Positions 31,675 to 39,973 of a stretch of DNA of 64,000 bases are shown one piece after another. Numbering within the stretch: position 1 is the first letter of the stretch; each line of letters begins with the position of its first letter. The translations under genes were made by a program, and so were the position numbers. The stretch is taken from contig NZ_BCZE01000026.1 of assembly GCF_001598555.1 (NCBI RefSeq), forward strand, positions 46,028 to 110,027, read 5' to 3'. This stretch comes from Novosphingobium rosa NBRC 15208. Lineage in GTDB: Bacteria; Pseudomonadota; Alphaproteobacteria; Sphingomonadales; Sphingomonadaceae. The notes beneath the pieces are model-generated. The model worked only from the letters and a program-made list of their open reading frames with translations, had not been told where the DNA came from and ran no database searches.

Positions 31675-32820
31675 TCATGGGCCTGCACGACGCCCAAGGC
31701 ATCCGTCCGGTGCTGTCTGCTGCTCACCCAAGGCGTACATCTCGCGCATATGCGTCGTGTCGAACAGAGGTGCTCCGTCATGGGCGGTCTTCTTCTCAAT
31801 CGCGCAGACGATCACCGTCCCCAATCCCTCCCGCGCAAAACCCTTGAGGTCATCCAAACTGGTACGATCGTTTTCGCCAAGTACGGTTGCAAGGGCTCGC
31901 CCCACGACATCAAAGGTTTTGGGCTTGACCAGTTCGAACTCGGGTTCGAGCCGTCCGTTATAAAACACATAAATCGTTCCATTCACGCGCGGGGACTGGG
32001 CGGCGGCGCTCAGCATTGCGCGCGGGAGCACGAAAAAGCCGCTCACCGTGCCCCCATCGACATGCATTTCCGCAAAGCGATGACCATGCGCTTCGGAATG
32101 GATGAGCACCGGGGGGAAAACACCAGGGATGCTGGCGGAGGCGAGCAGCACTTGCCGGAACAACGAAAGCCGATCGGGTGCACCGCTGGCAGCAATCGCT
32201 CCCATATCCCAGATAACGCCGCGTTCGGCGTCCAGATTGGTGGTCATCACCAGCAACCTGCGGCCACGTCGATGCTGCACTGCAATGCGGTCGAGCAAAG
32301 CCGGTGTGATGTGGCGTGCGATCAGCGCCTGCAACGGCCGGGTCGACATAAGGCTGGGGCCGCCAAACAGGCCGCTGAGGATACGTTGATGATAAATGTC
32401 CTTGCGGCTGACCCCGGTGTAGATTGCTTTGAGTTCGCCATCTTCCTGCTCGCCCAGAAAGGCAAAGGGCGCGATCAGGCTGCCGGTCGATACGCCTGTA
32501 ACGATGTCAAAGCTGGGCCGCCCACCCTGCCTGCTCCAGGCGTTGAGCACCCCTGCAGAATAAGCCCCCTTGTCCGATCCGCCCGACAAAGCCAGGACCG
32601 TGCTGGGCAAAGGCATCGAGGCGGCCTGACGCTGTGCCAGCACCTTGGATCTCCACGCACCATAAGCCTGATCGTCGCCCTTGGCCCAAAAGCGTACCGG
32701 GTCTCCGTCAATCACTTGGCCTGCAGCCAGGTCAGCCAGCGTATAAGGCACGCGCGGTGGCGCGATGGCACATCCGGCAAGCGCCAGAGCAGAAAGCAGC
32801 CCAAAGCTATAACGGATCAT
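31675..32820 (-). CDS. patatin-like phospholipase lipoprotein
   Basis: A 381-residue patatin-fold enzyme with a lipoprotein signal: MIRYSFGLLSALALAGCAIA, lipobox LAGC with Cys17. The oxyanion loop is GGSDKGAYSAGVL, the nucleophile elbow is GVSTGS, and the catalytic Asp is in HVDGGTVSG, so the Ser-Asp dyad is complete. Such proteins are membrane-anchored lipases or acyl hydrolases in the periplasm or outer membrane. The neighbouring esterase remnant lies upstream on the same strand. Substrate is unknown. Confidence 0.87.
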   Translation of the reverse strand: MIRYSFGLLSALALAGCAIAPPRVPYTLADLAAGQVIDGDPVRFWAKGDDQAYGAWRSKVLAQRQAASMPLPSTVLALSGGSDKGAYSAGVLNAWSRQGGRPSFDIVTGVSTGSLIAPFAFLGEQEDGELKAIYTGVSRKDIYHQRILSGLFGGPSLMSTRPLQALIARHITPALLDRIAVQHRRGRRLLVMTTNLDAERGVIWDMGAIAASGAPDRLSLFRQVLLASASIPGVFPPVLIHSEAHGHRFAEMHVDGGTVSGFFVLPRAMLSAAAQSPRVNGTIYVFYNGRLEPEFELVKPKTFDVVGRALATVLGENDRTSLDDLKGFAREGLGTVIVCAIEKKTAHDGAPLFDTTHMREMYALGEQQTAPDGCLGRRAGP

Positions 32821-32919
32821 GACATTCTCCGATCAGCGCCGCGCTGGCGGAGCCACTCAATAGCAGTCGTAACATCGTGGCTTTGATGATTGAATGCAAA
32901 CGGCTTTTGTGCCCTCCCA

Positions 32920-33300
32920 GATTGAACTCGGGCCAGACGCCGACCCGAAACGTGTTAAACCAGCGTTGGTTATCGGGCGCGGTGCTGCGCCCACGGCGCG
33001 GTTGATTGATCAGATAGCCGCTGTGCTTGCGGCGCAGAAAGATGTTCTGGAAGCCATCCCCTCCATCGGGGGTGGTTTCCCACGTCTTGGAGAATTGGCC
33101 GATGCCATGCCAGAAGACCAGCGGGAGGGGCTTGGCGTCCGCAGGGATCTGATAGCTGATATAGGCATGGTCGCCGTGGAAAGTCTGACCGGCGACCGCT
33201 TGCGCATATTGGTCGACCTTGCCCGGTGCTTGCACAACAGCCCCCCGACGGAAAAACGCCCCTGATCCTCGATGACAAGCGGCGCCCGCTTTTGCGGAAC
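32920..33300 (-). pseudogene. alpha/beta-hydrolase esterase remnant with frameshift and truncation
   Basis: Two reverse frames match the N-terminal half of a secreted esterase family: LVIEDQGRFSVGG in one, then AVVQAPGKVDQYAQAV, QTFHGDHAYISYQIPADAKP, LVFWHGIGQFSKTWETTPDG and RRGRSTAPDNQRWFNTFRVG in the other. The switch is at a run of six C (about 33241-33246), where one base is missing. Homology stops soon after VGVWPEFN, before the nucleophile Ser, so at least half the gene has been deleted. Confidence 0.7.
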
Positions 33301-33864
33301 GCGCGTGCGATGCCCCAGTTGCGCTTTCCAGCCCCAAAGCCGCAGCCGTTGCAGCCGTTCCGGTCGGAACCGAGCGCCGTGGAAAAGCCAATTCATCCAT
33401 TTGGCTAGAGCCAGCCGCCAGCTTTTTGCCCGGGCTCAACTTGCTGTGTGGTGAGGCTACGGTCTTTCAGTGCGCCAGATTAGCGTTGCATGTCCGCATG
33501 TTCTGATAATCCGGGCTAATAAATGGACTGAAGGATCGCGAACGTTCCCGAGGAGGGTTCAATGGCTCACTCAAGCATATCGAGGGTTTTAATGACTGCA
33601 TTGTCTTGCGCAACGGCGAGCGCGAGTGGCGGAATTGGCAAGGCACCCCGCCAGCGCCTGGCAAGAGGGCGAGGCGATTGCAAATGCGCGGTGAGGGTCC
33701 GGCCCATCATCTGACTTGATCAATTGACCAATGTTTCCATCAAGTCCGCCTCTGGCAAGAGAGGCTGGCTGCGCTGCCAAGCAGAGCCGTAGCGTGTATA
33801 TTGGCCTGGAACGGGAAGCGGCGTCCGCAGATCATCGGCAGCGGTGCTTGTCTAGGGTCAGGTG
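33301..33864. other. non-coding or relic stretch
   Basis: No complete gene was found between the esterase remnant and the substrate-binding protein. A short frame near 33580-33715 on the forward strand (CIVLRNGEREWRNWQG) looks like the tail of a lost protein I cannot name. CTAGGGTCAGG at about 33853 repeats the first bases of the IS end at 29.1 kb but diverges after 11 bases. Confidence 0.35.
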
Positions 33865-34854
33865 TTACCGCGTCCTGCGGTCGACAAACCGGTTGGTAAA
33901 AGAGGCGCGAATATCCTCATCGCCCCTCACGATACCCAGCGCGATGTTAGCCCGCCCAGCGGCTGCCATCACGCCAGGATTGAAGCGGCCCGCCCCCGCC
34001 ACGGGGCCATAGACCTTGTCACCCAGCAGCGCGAAAATCCGCGCGATCTCGGCATACGAATAGCCGGAATCCGGTCTGGCCGCCGCGTAATCCCGGGCGG
34101 CCTGGGCAGGGTCGGCTCCGATACGCCGCATGGCCTCCAGCGTGGCGCGGATAAACCGCCGCAGGGCATGAGGGCGCTTCCGGATCGTCGCGTCCGACGC
34201 CAAGATGGCCTGAGCCAGCGCCGGGTAATAGGCATCAAGCGAGCGGTAGTCGCAGGTGGCACCCATGCGCTCGGCCCGCACGCCCCAGTCCACCGTGCCG
34301 ACAAAGCCATCGATGCGCCCATGGCCCAACGCATCGACCAGAGCATCGACCGGCCTCGCCTCGGTCCTGACGGCGCCAGCCTCCAGCCCCACGCCCTGCA
34401 GCAGGCCGGTCAGCCCGTAATAGGACGTGTCCTTGAGCGAAGGCACATCGATCTCGCGCCCTTTCAGGCTGGCGTCGATCGCCAGGCCTTGGCGCGTCAC
34501 CAGCGTCAGAAAGGCGTGATGGCCCAGCAGCGCGACACCGCGCACCGCCATGCCTTTTGACCGCAACTGCATCGCCGTATCGCCCGTGGCCCCGCCCAGA
34601 TCGCCCTCGCCCCGCGCCAGCGCCGCGCCGACATTCATGCCGCCCGGCACGGTAACGAAGCTGACTTCCAGCCCCTGCCGCGCGTAAAGCCCCAGTCTGC
34701 TGGCCAGCACGAAGGGAGCGAAGACGATAGCGCTTTCCGGTGCAGGCAGCAGATAGGTGACATGCTCAGCAGGGCGGGCCTGAGCGCTTTGCCCGCCGCC
34801 CAAAGCAGCGGCCAGCGCCAGACCCAAGATCAGCCTACAGGCGCGAACCTTCAC
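33865..34854 (-). CDS. ABC-transporter substrate-binding protein (NMT1/SsuA/TauA-like)
   Basis: A 329-residue periplasmic binding protein with a signal peptide (MKVRACRLILGLALAAALGG, cleavage near AQA at 24-26). Its NMT1/THI5-like core contains ASRLGLYARQGLEVSFV, GGMNVGAALARGEGDLGGATG and GRIDGFVGTVDWG. Family members bind sulfonates, pyrimidines, nitrate or aromatic acids. It starts with GTG overlapping the MFS stop (GTGA), so it is co-translated with a permease. No ABC permease or ATPase is encoded here; it may feed an MFS carrier or an ABC system elsewhere. Confidence 0.8.
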   Translation of the reverse strand: MKVRACRLILGLALAAALGGGQSAQARPAEHVTYLLPAPESAIVFAPFVLASRLGLYARQGLEVSFVTVPGGMNVGAALARGEGDLGGATGDTAMQLRSKGMAVRGVALLGHHAFLTLVTRQGLAIDASLKGREIDVPSLKDTSYYGLTGLLQGVGLEAGAVRTEARPVDALVDALGHGRIDGFVGTVDWGVRAERMGATCDYRSLDAYYPALAQAILASDATIRKRPHALRRFIRATLEAMRRIGADPAQAARDYAAARPDSGYSYAEIARIFALLGDKVYGPVAGAGRFNPGVMAAAGRANIALGIVRGDEDIRASFTNRFVDRRTR

Positions 34855-36125
34855 TGCCCCTCGCCCTGCGGCCTGCCGGTCTGAGCGGAAAGCGCCAGCA
34901 TCAGCACCACCGCCAGCGCCATCACGCCCGTCGCCACATAAAGCGCCACGCCATAGGAATGGAAACGGTCATGCCCGAAGCCGAAGAGCGGCGCGCCGAT
35001 CGAGGCCCCCACCAGAAAGGCGCTCAGCAGCCAGCCATAGATGGCGCCAAAGGCGCGGCGTCCGAAATAGCGTATGATGAGCAGGGCGATCACATCGCTC
35101 TCCGCGCCAAAACCCAGACCGATCATCAGCGAGAGGAAGATCAGCAGCGGCAGGCTGGCCGCCGCGCCAAGGGCCCCGGCCAGCGCGAAGCCCGCCATCG
35201 ACAGGCCGAAAAACAGCGCCGCCACGCGCGGCACGGAAAAACGGTCGGCCAGCCAGCCCACGATCACGCGGCCCACGATGGTCGAAAGGCCATAGACCGA
35301 GGCGGTGATCGCCGCATCACCTTTGGAAAAGCCGCGATCCAGCGCCAGCAGCGCCATATGCGGCACCACGCCGGTCAGAGCGGCGGAGGCCAGCAGGATG
35401 GAAAGCGCCATCAGCGCAAAGGCCGGGCTGCGCAGCGCCTGCCCCAGCGGCACGCCCTCGGCCTCGCCCTGAGCGTCCGGCGCCAGCGGATTGGGATGAG
35501 CCACGCGCCAGTTGACCAGCAGCGGCACCGCCAGAACCAGCAGGCCCAGCAGCGCATAGGCCCCCTGCCAGCCCATGCCCGCCAGCAGGCGCGCCATCAA
35601 CAAGGGCACGATGCTGTAGCCCGCGCCAAGCCCCGCCGCCGCAATGCCGATGGCAAGGCCACGATGCGCCACGAACCAACCGCTGATCAACTTGGTGTAG
35701 CTGATGCTCTGCGTGCCGATCGTCAACGCCCCCCAGACGAAGGCGACAGCATAAAAACCGGTCAGGCTGGAAGAGAGAAAGGCCAGAGCCGCGAAGCCCG
35801 CCGCCAACAGCACCAGGCTGGGCAGCAGCACCGCGCGCACGCCATACCGGTCAATCAGACGCCCGGTATAGGGCGCCACAAGCAAGCCCGCCACATTGAA
35901 CAAAGTCAGGCTGAGCATGATCTGCCCTCGGCTCCAGCCATGAGCCGCAGCCAGAAAGGGTGCGATCATGCCCATAGAGCCAAAGATCATCGGCCCGGGG
36001 CTGAAGGCCAGTCCCAGCGTCGCGCCCAGCAGCACCCGCCAACCGGGGAACGCCAGCGAAGCCTCGTTACCGATGGGGGCCGATATGGCGGCGCGCCCGT
36101 CGGCAGGGAAAGCATCCATGCTCAT
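34851..36125 (-). CDS. MFS transporter (oxalate/formate- or monocarboxylate-type)
   Basis: A 424-residue, 12-segment major facilitator protein. GRLIDRYGVRAVLL is the motif A loop between helices 2 and 3, and GWLADRFSVPRV is its repeat in the second half. IAAAGLGAGYSIVPLLMARL belongs to the OFA/MCT-like branch, which carries small organic acids. ATG 36125 follows GGAGACAAGC; other ATGs at 36119 and 36137 are possible. It lies in an operon after an SDR gene and before a substrate-binding protein; substrate is likely the same aromatic or organic acid used by the neighbouring cluster. Confidence 0.8.
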   Translation of the reverse strand: MSMDAFPADGRAAISAPIGNEASLAFPGWRVLLGATLGLAFSPGPMIFGSMGMIAPFLAAAHGWSRGQIMLSLTLFNVAGLLVAPYTGRLIDRYGVRAVLLPSLVLLAAGFAALAFLSSSLTGFYAVAFVWGALTIGTQSISYTKLISGWFVAHRGLAIGIAAAGLGAGYSIVPLLMARLLAGMGWQGAYALLGLLVLAVPLLVNWRVAHPNPLAPDAQGEAEGVPLGQALRSPAFALMALSILLASAALTGVVPHMALLALDRGFSKGDAAITASVYGLSTIVGRVIVGWLADRFSVPRVAALFFGLSMAGFALAGALGAAASLPLLIFLSLMIGLGFGAESDVIALLIIRYFGRRAFGAIYGWLLSAFLVGASIGAPLFGFGHDRFHSYGVALYVATGVMALAVVLMLALSAQTGRPQGEGQ

Positions 36126-36165
36126 GCTTGTCTCCATCATGCGCGCGGCGCGCGCCGGAACAGAA

Positions 36166-36933
36166 TTACGCGGAAATGAAACCACCGTTGATCGGCAGCA
36201 CCTGCCCCGAGATGAAGCCCGACAGGTCGCTGAGCAGAAACAGCGCGGCGCCCACCGTATCCTGCGGCACCTGCGGGCGCTGGATCGCGGCATTGTTGAC
36301 GTAAAAGTCCTTGCGCTCCTGCGGCACGTAATCGGTGGCCTCCACCCGCACCAGACCGGGGGCCAGCGCGTTGACGGTGATGCCATCCACCCCCAGCTCG
36401 CGCGAGAGCGAACGGGTCATGCTGATGACCGCACCCTTGCTGGCGACATAATGCAGCAGGCGCGGCGCGCCCCACAGCGCGGTGTCCGATGCCAGATTGA
36501 CCACACGGCCGCCCGCTGACGAGTTGCGCAGCAACGGGGCCAGCGCGCGCGTCACCAGCCAGGGGCCGCGCACATTGACCGCCATCACGCGATCCCATGT
36601 CTCAATGTCGATCTCTTCGAACGTCTTGCCGCCGATGCCCGTGGCGATGGCAGCGTTGTTGAGCAGGCCATCAATGGCGGTATGGCGCGCGGTGATCGCC
36701 AGCGCCATCGCCTCCACGCTGCAAGGATCGCTGACATCGACCGGCACAAATTCGGCCGAACCGCCCTCCTGCTTGATGGACTCGGCGGTGGCCGCGCCTG
36801 TCGTCTCATCAAGCTCGGCGACGATGACATGGGCGCCATTGGCCGCCGCGGCTCTGGCGAATGCTTCGCCAAGCCCACGACCGGCCCCGGTGATGACGAT
36901 GGTGCGACCCGAAAGGTTGATCTGTTGCATCAT
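36166..36933 (-). CDS. classical SDR dehydrogenase
   Basis: A 255-residue short-chain dehydrogenase: VITGAGRGLGEAFARAAAANG, LLNNAAIATG, the Ser in NLASDTALWG and YVASK as YxxxK. The terminus GFISGQVLPINGGFISA is typical of the FabG-like group used for cyclohexadiene-diols and hydroxyacyl substrates. It is the first gene of the SDR-MFS-binding-protein operon and is preceded on its own strand by the proposed IclR motif at 37137-37150. Start could be 36933 or 36930 (MMQQ). Confidence 0.82.
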   Translation of the reverse strand: MMQQINLSGRTIVITGAGRGLGEAFARAAAANGAHVIVAELDETTGAATAESIKQEGGSAEFVPVDVSDPCSVEAMALAITARHTAIDGLLNNAAIATGIGGKTFEEIDIETWDRVMAVNVRGPWLVTRALAPLLRNSSAGGRVVNLASDTALWGAPRLLHYVASKGAVISMTRSLSRELGVDGITVNALAPGLVRVEATDYVPQERKDFYVNNAAIQRPQVPQDTVGAALFLLSDLSGFISGQVLPINGGFISA

Positions 36934-37136
36934 GATAATTTGCCCTGGAAATCGATGCGCGGCAGTCTCGTCGCGCGATCGGCCCGTCCTTTGCATCTGC
37001 CTGCCTTTTGACGACATCGCAGAGGCACAACCTCACCCTCGCCCCCGGCCGACATGCGCGCCGCCTCCGAAAGGTGTGGCAGGCATGCCCCCGGCGCGTT
37101 CGGGCGAAGCACTTGACGCATTGTAGAATAGACATC

Positions 37137-37150
37137 GCTTCGCATGTCAA
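37137..37150 (-). promoter_or_regulatory. proposed IclR-regulon motif, copy 1
   Basis: Reverse strand reads TTGACATGCGAAGC. TTGACA can act as -35 for the SDR operon; TACAAT lies 19 bases further. The last 12 bases recur before the TonB receptor gene (53437-53450) and the first IclR gene (41499-41512). Confidence 0.5.
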
Positions 37151-37444
37151 TCAATTTAGCAGCAGTTTTCGATCCTGCCACCCCAAAAACAGGCACTCGC
37201 TTATACGCCATTTCCCCCATGCCGATCCGGCACCCGCACGCACCTCGACAGGATCGCACGCATTTGAAGATTGACGAGAGATCCAATTTTTTCCTTTCTT
37301 ATAAGTCATATAAATAATGATATGCATGTGTTTTCTGCTTCACTGAAGCCAGAAGATGCCTTCCGATCAATGATCGTCAGATGGAAAACAGCCTGCGCAG
37401 AAACCCGATTAACCTCCGGTCGACAGGTCCATGACAAAAGATGA

Positions 37445-37458
37445 TTGACATACGAACC
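37445..37458 (+). promoter_or_regulatory. proposed IclR-regulon motif, copy 2
   Basis: TTGACATACGAACC, 53 bases upstream of the TPP-enzyme start, matches copy 1 at 12 of 14 positions and contains a TTGACA -35. Confidence 0.5.
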
Positions 37459-37510
37459 ATTAATTCACATTACAAACGCAAGAGCCAATTCGGGCCCAAT
37501 CGAGGTCATC

Positions 37511-39187
37511 ATGCAACCAGAGGTCATCACCATGCCCACCGCCCCCGCCCAGACCACACTCACCGTCGGCGCGGCGATCTGCAAGGCGCTGGCCAGCTGG
37601 GGCGTGACGACCAGCTTTGGCGTGATCTCGATCCACAACATGCCGATCCTCGATCCCATGGGCGTGGATGGCGACATCCGCTTCGTGGCCGCGCGCGGCG
37701 AGGCGGGCGCGCTCAACATGGCGGACGCCTATGCCCGCGTGAAAAACCATCTGGGCGTGGCCTTCACCAGCACCGGCACGGCGGCGGGCAATGCCGCAGG
37801 CGCCATGGTCGAGGCGCTGACGGCGGGCTCACCCGTGCTGCACATTACCGGTCAGGTCCCTGTCGAACATCTCGACGCGAATCGCGCCTATATCCATGAA
37901 GCGCCCGACCAGCTGACCATGCTCAAGGCCGTCAGCAAGCGCGCCTTCCGCATCGATGACGCTGCCTCCGCACTGGACGTGCTGGCGCAGGCCGCCTCCT
38001 GCGCGCTGTCGGCGCCGCGCGGCCCGGTCAGCATCGAAATAGCCATCGATGTGCAGGCCGCGCAAATCCCCCTGCCCGAAAGCTTTCCCGAGCTGGAGAT
38101 CACCACGCTCCAGCCCGAACCCACCAAGGTCGCCGCACTGGTCGAGCGCCTGCGTACTGCCAAGCGCCCGATGATCCTGCTGGGCGGCGGCGCGCGCGGC
38201 GCGGGTGCCGCGGCCACCGCTCTGGCCGATGCGGGCGTGGGCATCGTTTCTTCCACCTGTGGGCGCGGCATCGTGGCCGAGGATCATCCCATGTCGCTGG
38301 GCGCCTTCAACTGCACCGATCAGGTGCAGGCACTCTATGCCGCCTGCGACCTGCTGATCGTGGCGGGCTCACGCCTGCGCGGCAACGAGACCTGGACCTA
38401 CAAGCTGGGCCTGCCCGCCGATCTGGTGCAGATCGATGTGGACGCCACATCGGATGGCCGCTGCTACCCCAACGCCCAGTTCATCCAGGGCGATGCCCCT
38501 GCCGTGCTGGCCGCTCTGGCGCAAGTGGCGGGCGAGCTCTCACTCGATCCCGCGCTGGCCGGTGACATCGCCGCCGCGCGCGAGACGATGGTCGCCGCGC
38601 TGCGCAGCGATGTCGGCCCCTACACCGCGCTGGTCGATGCGCTGCAGGCGCGTATGCCCGAAGGGGCGGCATGGGTGCGCGACGTGACGATCTCGAACAG
38701 CATGTGGGGCAACCGCTATCTGCGCGTGGGCGATCAGCATGCCGGTGTCCACGCCGTGGGCGGCGGCATCGGCCAGGGCCTGCCGATGGGCGTGGGCGCG
38801 GCGCTGGGCCGCGAGGCGGGCGCGGTGGTGCTCTCGGGCGATGGTGGGCTGTCGCTGTGCCTGGGCGAATTGCTGACGGCGGTGGATGAAAAGGCCCCGC
38901 TCACCCTCGTGCTGATGAACGACAATGGCTATGGCGTGATCCGCAACATTCAGGACACGACCTATGGCGGTCGACATTATTATTCGAACATCCTGATCCC
39001 CGATTTCGCTTTGCTGGCGCAATCCATCGGCCTGCCGCACCGCCAGGTGAGCGACCTTGCCGACATCGGCGCCGCGCTGGACGAGGCGCTGGCCATCGAA
39101 GGCCCCGCCGTGGTCGAGGTCGATATGGTTTCGATCGGCGGCTTCGCCAAGAGCTTCGCGGGTCCGCCCACGGTGGAGCGCAAGTAA
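37511..39187 (+). CDS. thiamine-pyrophosphate-dependent decarboxylase/synthase (benzoylformate-decarboxylase/acetolactate-synthase superfamily)
   Basis: A 558-residue TPP enzyme. The N-terminal domain has the activating Glu in ARGEAGALNMADAYAR, the middle domain covers about 190-330, and the C-terminal TPP motif is VLSGDGGLSLCLGELLTAV followed by LMNDNGYGVIRN. No FAD-binding signature of true acetolactate synthase was recognised, so a 2-oxoacid decarboxylase or C-C lyase is likely. With a downstream aldehyde dehydrogenase and an FMN alpha-hydroxy-acid dehydrogenase at 61 kb, an arylglyoxylate-to-arylaldehyde step is plausible. Two in-frame starts (37511, 37532) each have a GAGGTCATC sequence upstream. 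Confidence 0.82.
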   Translation: MQPEVITMPTAPAQTTLTVGAAICKALASWGVTTSFGVISIHNMPILDPMGVDGDIRFVAARGEAGALNMADAYARVKNHLGVAFTSTGTAAGNAAGAMVEALTAGSPVLHITGQVPVEHLDANRAYIHEAPDQLTMLKAVSKRAFRIDDAASALDVLAQAASCALSAPRGPVSIEIAIDVQAAQIPLPESFPELEITTLQPEPTKVAALVERLRTAKRPMILLGGGARGAGAAATALADAGVGIVSSTCGRGIVAEDHPMSLGAFNCTDQVQALYAACDLLIVAGSRLRGNETWTYKLGLPADLVQIDVDATSDGRCYPNAQFIQGDAPAVLAALAQVAGELSLDPALAGDIAAARETMVAALRSDVGPYTALVDALQARMPEGAAWVRDVTISNSMWGNRYLRVGDQHAGVHAVGGGIGQGLPMGVGAALGREAGAVVLSGDGGLSLCLGELLTAVDEKAPLTLVLMNDNGYGVIRNIQDTTYGGRHYYSNILIPDFALLAQSIGLPHRQVSDLADIGAALDEALAIEGPAVVEVDMVSIGGFAKSFAGPPTVERK

Positions 39188-39199
39188 GGAGCCAAACCC

Positions 39200-39973
39200 A
39201 TGCTGCGCATCGGATTTATCGGCAATGGTTCCATCGCCCGCGCGGCCTGCGCAGCGCTGGGCCCGGATGTGACGCTCTGCGGCCATCTGGCCCGTCCGGG
39301 GCGTAGCGATGGCGATCTGGCGGTCGAGCGGCTGGCCGATCTGCTGGACCGTCAGCCCGATGTGGTGGTGGAATGCGCCGGCCATGAGGCCGTGCGCGAG
39401 CATGGCGCGGCGGTGCTGGAGGCGGGCGTGGCACTGATGGTGGTGTCCATCGGCGCGCTGGCCGATCCGGCATTGGAAAGCGCCTTGAACGATGCCGCGA
39501 CCCGCAGCGGCGCGCGCCTGATCCTTCCCGCAGGCGCGGTGGGCGGCATCGATGCTCTGACGGCGGCCAAGCTGGGCGGCCTGTCCAGCGTGACCTATCG
39601 CGCGCGCAAACCGGCCATGGCCTGGGCGGGCAGCCCGGCCGAGAAGGTCGTGGATCTCGCTTCCCTTGGCGAGGCCACGACCTTCTTTCGCGGCACCGCG
39701 CGCGAGGCCGCCATCGCTTTTCCCAAGAACTCCAATGTCGCGGCCACGGTAGCGCTGGCTGGCGTCGGTTTCGATGCCACGCAGGTCGAGCTGGTCGCCG
39801 ATCCACATTCCTCGCGCAACCTGCACGAGATCTGCTTCGAGGGGGCCGATGGCGCCTTCCGCTTCGAGATCGAGGGCCGTCCCTCGCCCGACAATCCCAA
39901 GACCTCGCTGCTGACCGCGCATAGCGTGGCGCGCGAATTGCTCACCTTCGCCGCCCAGAGAAAGGCCCGCTGA
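39200..39973 (+). CDS. aspartate-dehydrogenase-like (AspDH family) NAD(P) enzyme
   Basis: A 257-residue protein of the L-aspartate dehydrogenase family: Rossmann opening LRIGFIGNGSIARAACAALG, PAGAVGGIDALTAAKLGGL, FPKNSNVAATVALAGVG and the active-site His in VADPHSSRNLHEI. AspDH interconverts aspartate and iminoaspartate/oxaloacetate. Homologues inside aromatic catabolic operons suggest a related imine or amino-acid substrate instead. It sits 12 bases after the TPP-enzyme stop and overlaps the aldehyde dehydrogenase start, so the three are one translational unit. Length is normal. Confidence 0.83.
   Translation: MLRIGFIGNGSIARAACAALGPDVTLCGHLARPGRSDGDLAVERLADLLDRQPDVVVECAGHEAVREHGAAVLEAGVALMVVSIGALADPALESALNDAATRSGARLILPAGAVGGIDALTAAKLGGLSSVTYRARKPAMAWAGSPAEKVVDLASLGEATTFFRGTAREAAIAFPKNSNVAATVALAGVGFDATQVELVADPHSSRNLHEICFEGADGAFRFEIEGRPSPDNPKTSLLTAHSVARELLTFAAQRKAR

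Larger units (their letters stand above)
36934..37510. other. divergent control region between the SDR and TPP-enzyme operons
   Basis: No gene is evident in these 577 bases. The region is markedly AT-rich from about 37140 to 37500 and holds two copies of the TTGACATGCGAA-like motif, one facing each operon (37137-37150 reverse, 37445-37458 forward). Confidence 0.55.

Noticed and set aside
33851..33862. CTAGGGTCAGG as a third IS terminal repeat
   Set aside because: Only 11 bases match the end at 29.1 kb, then the sequences diverge at once and no transposase residue pattern follows.
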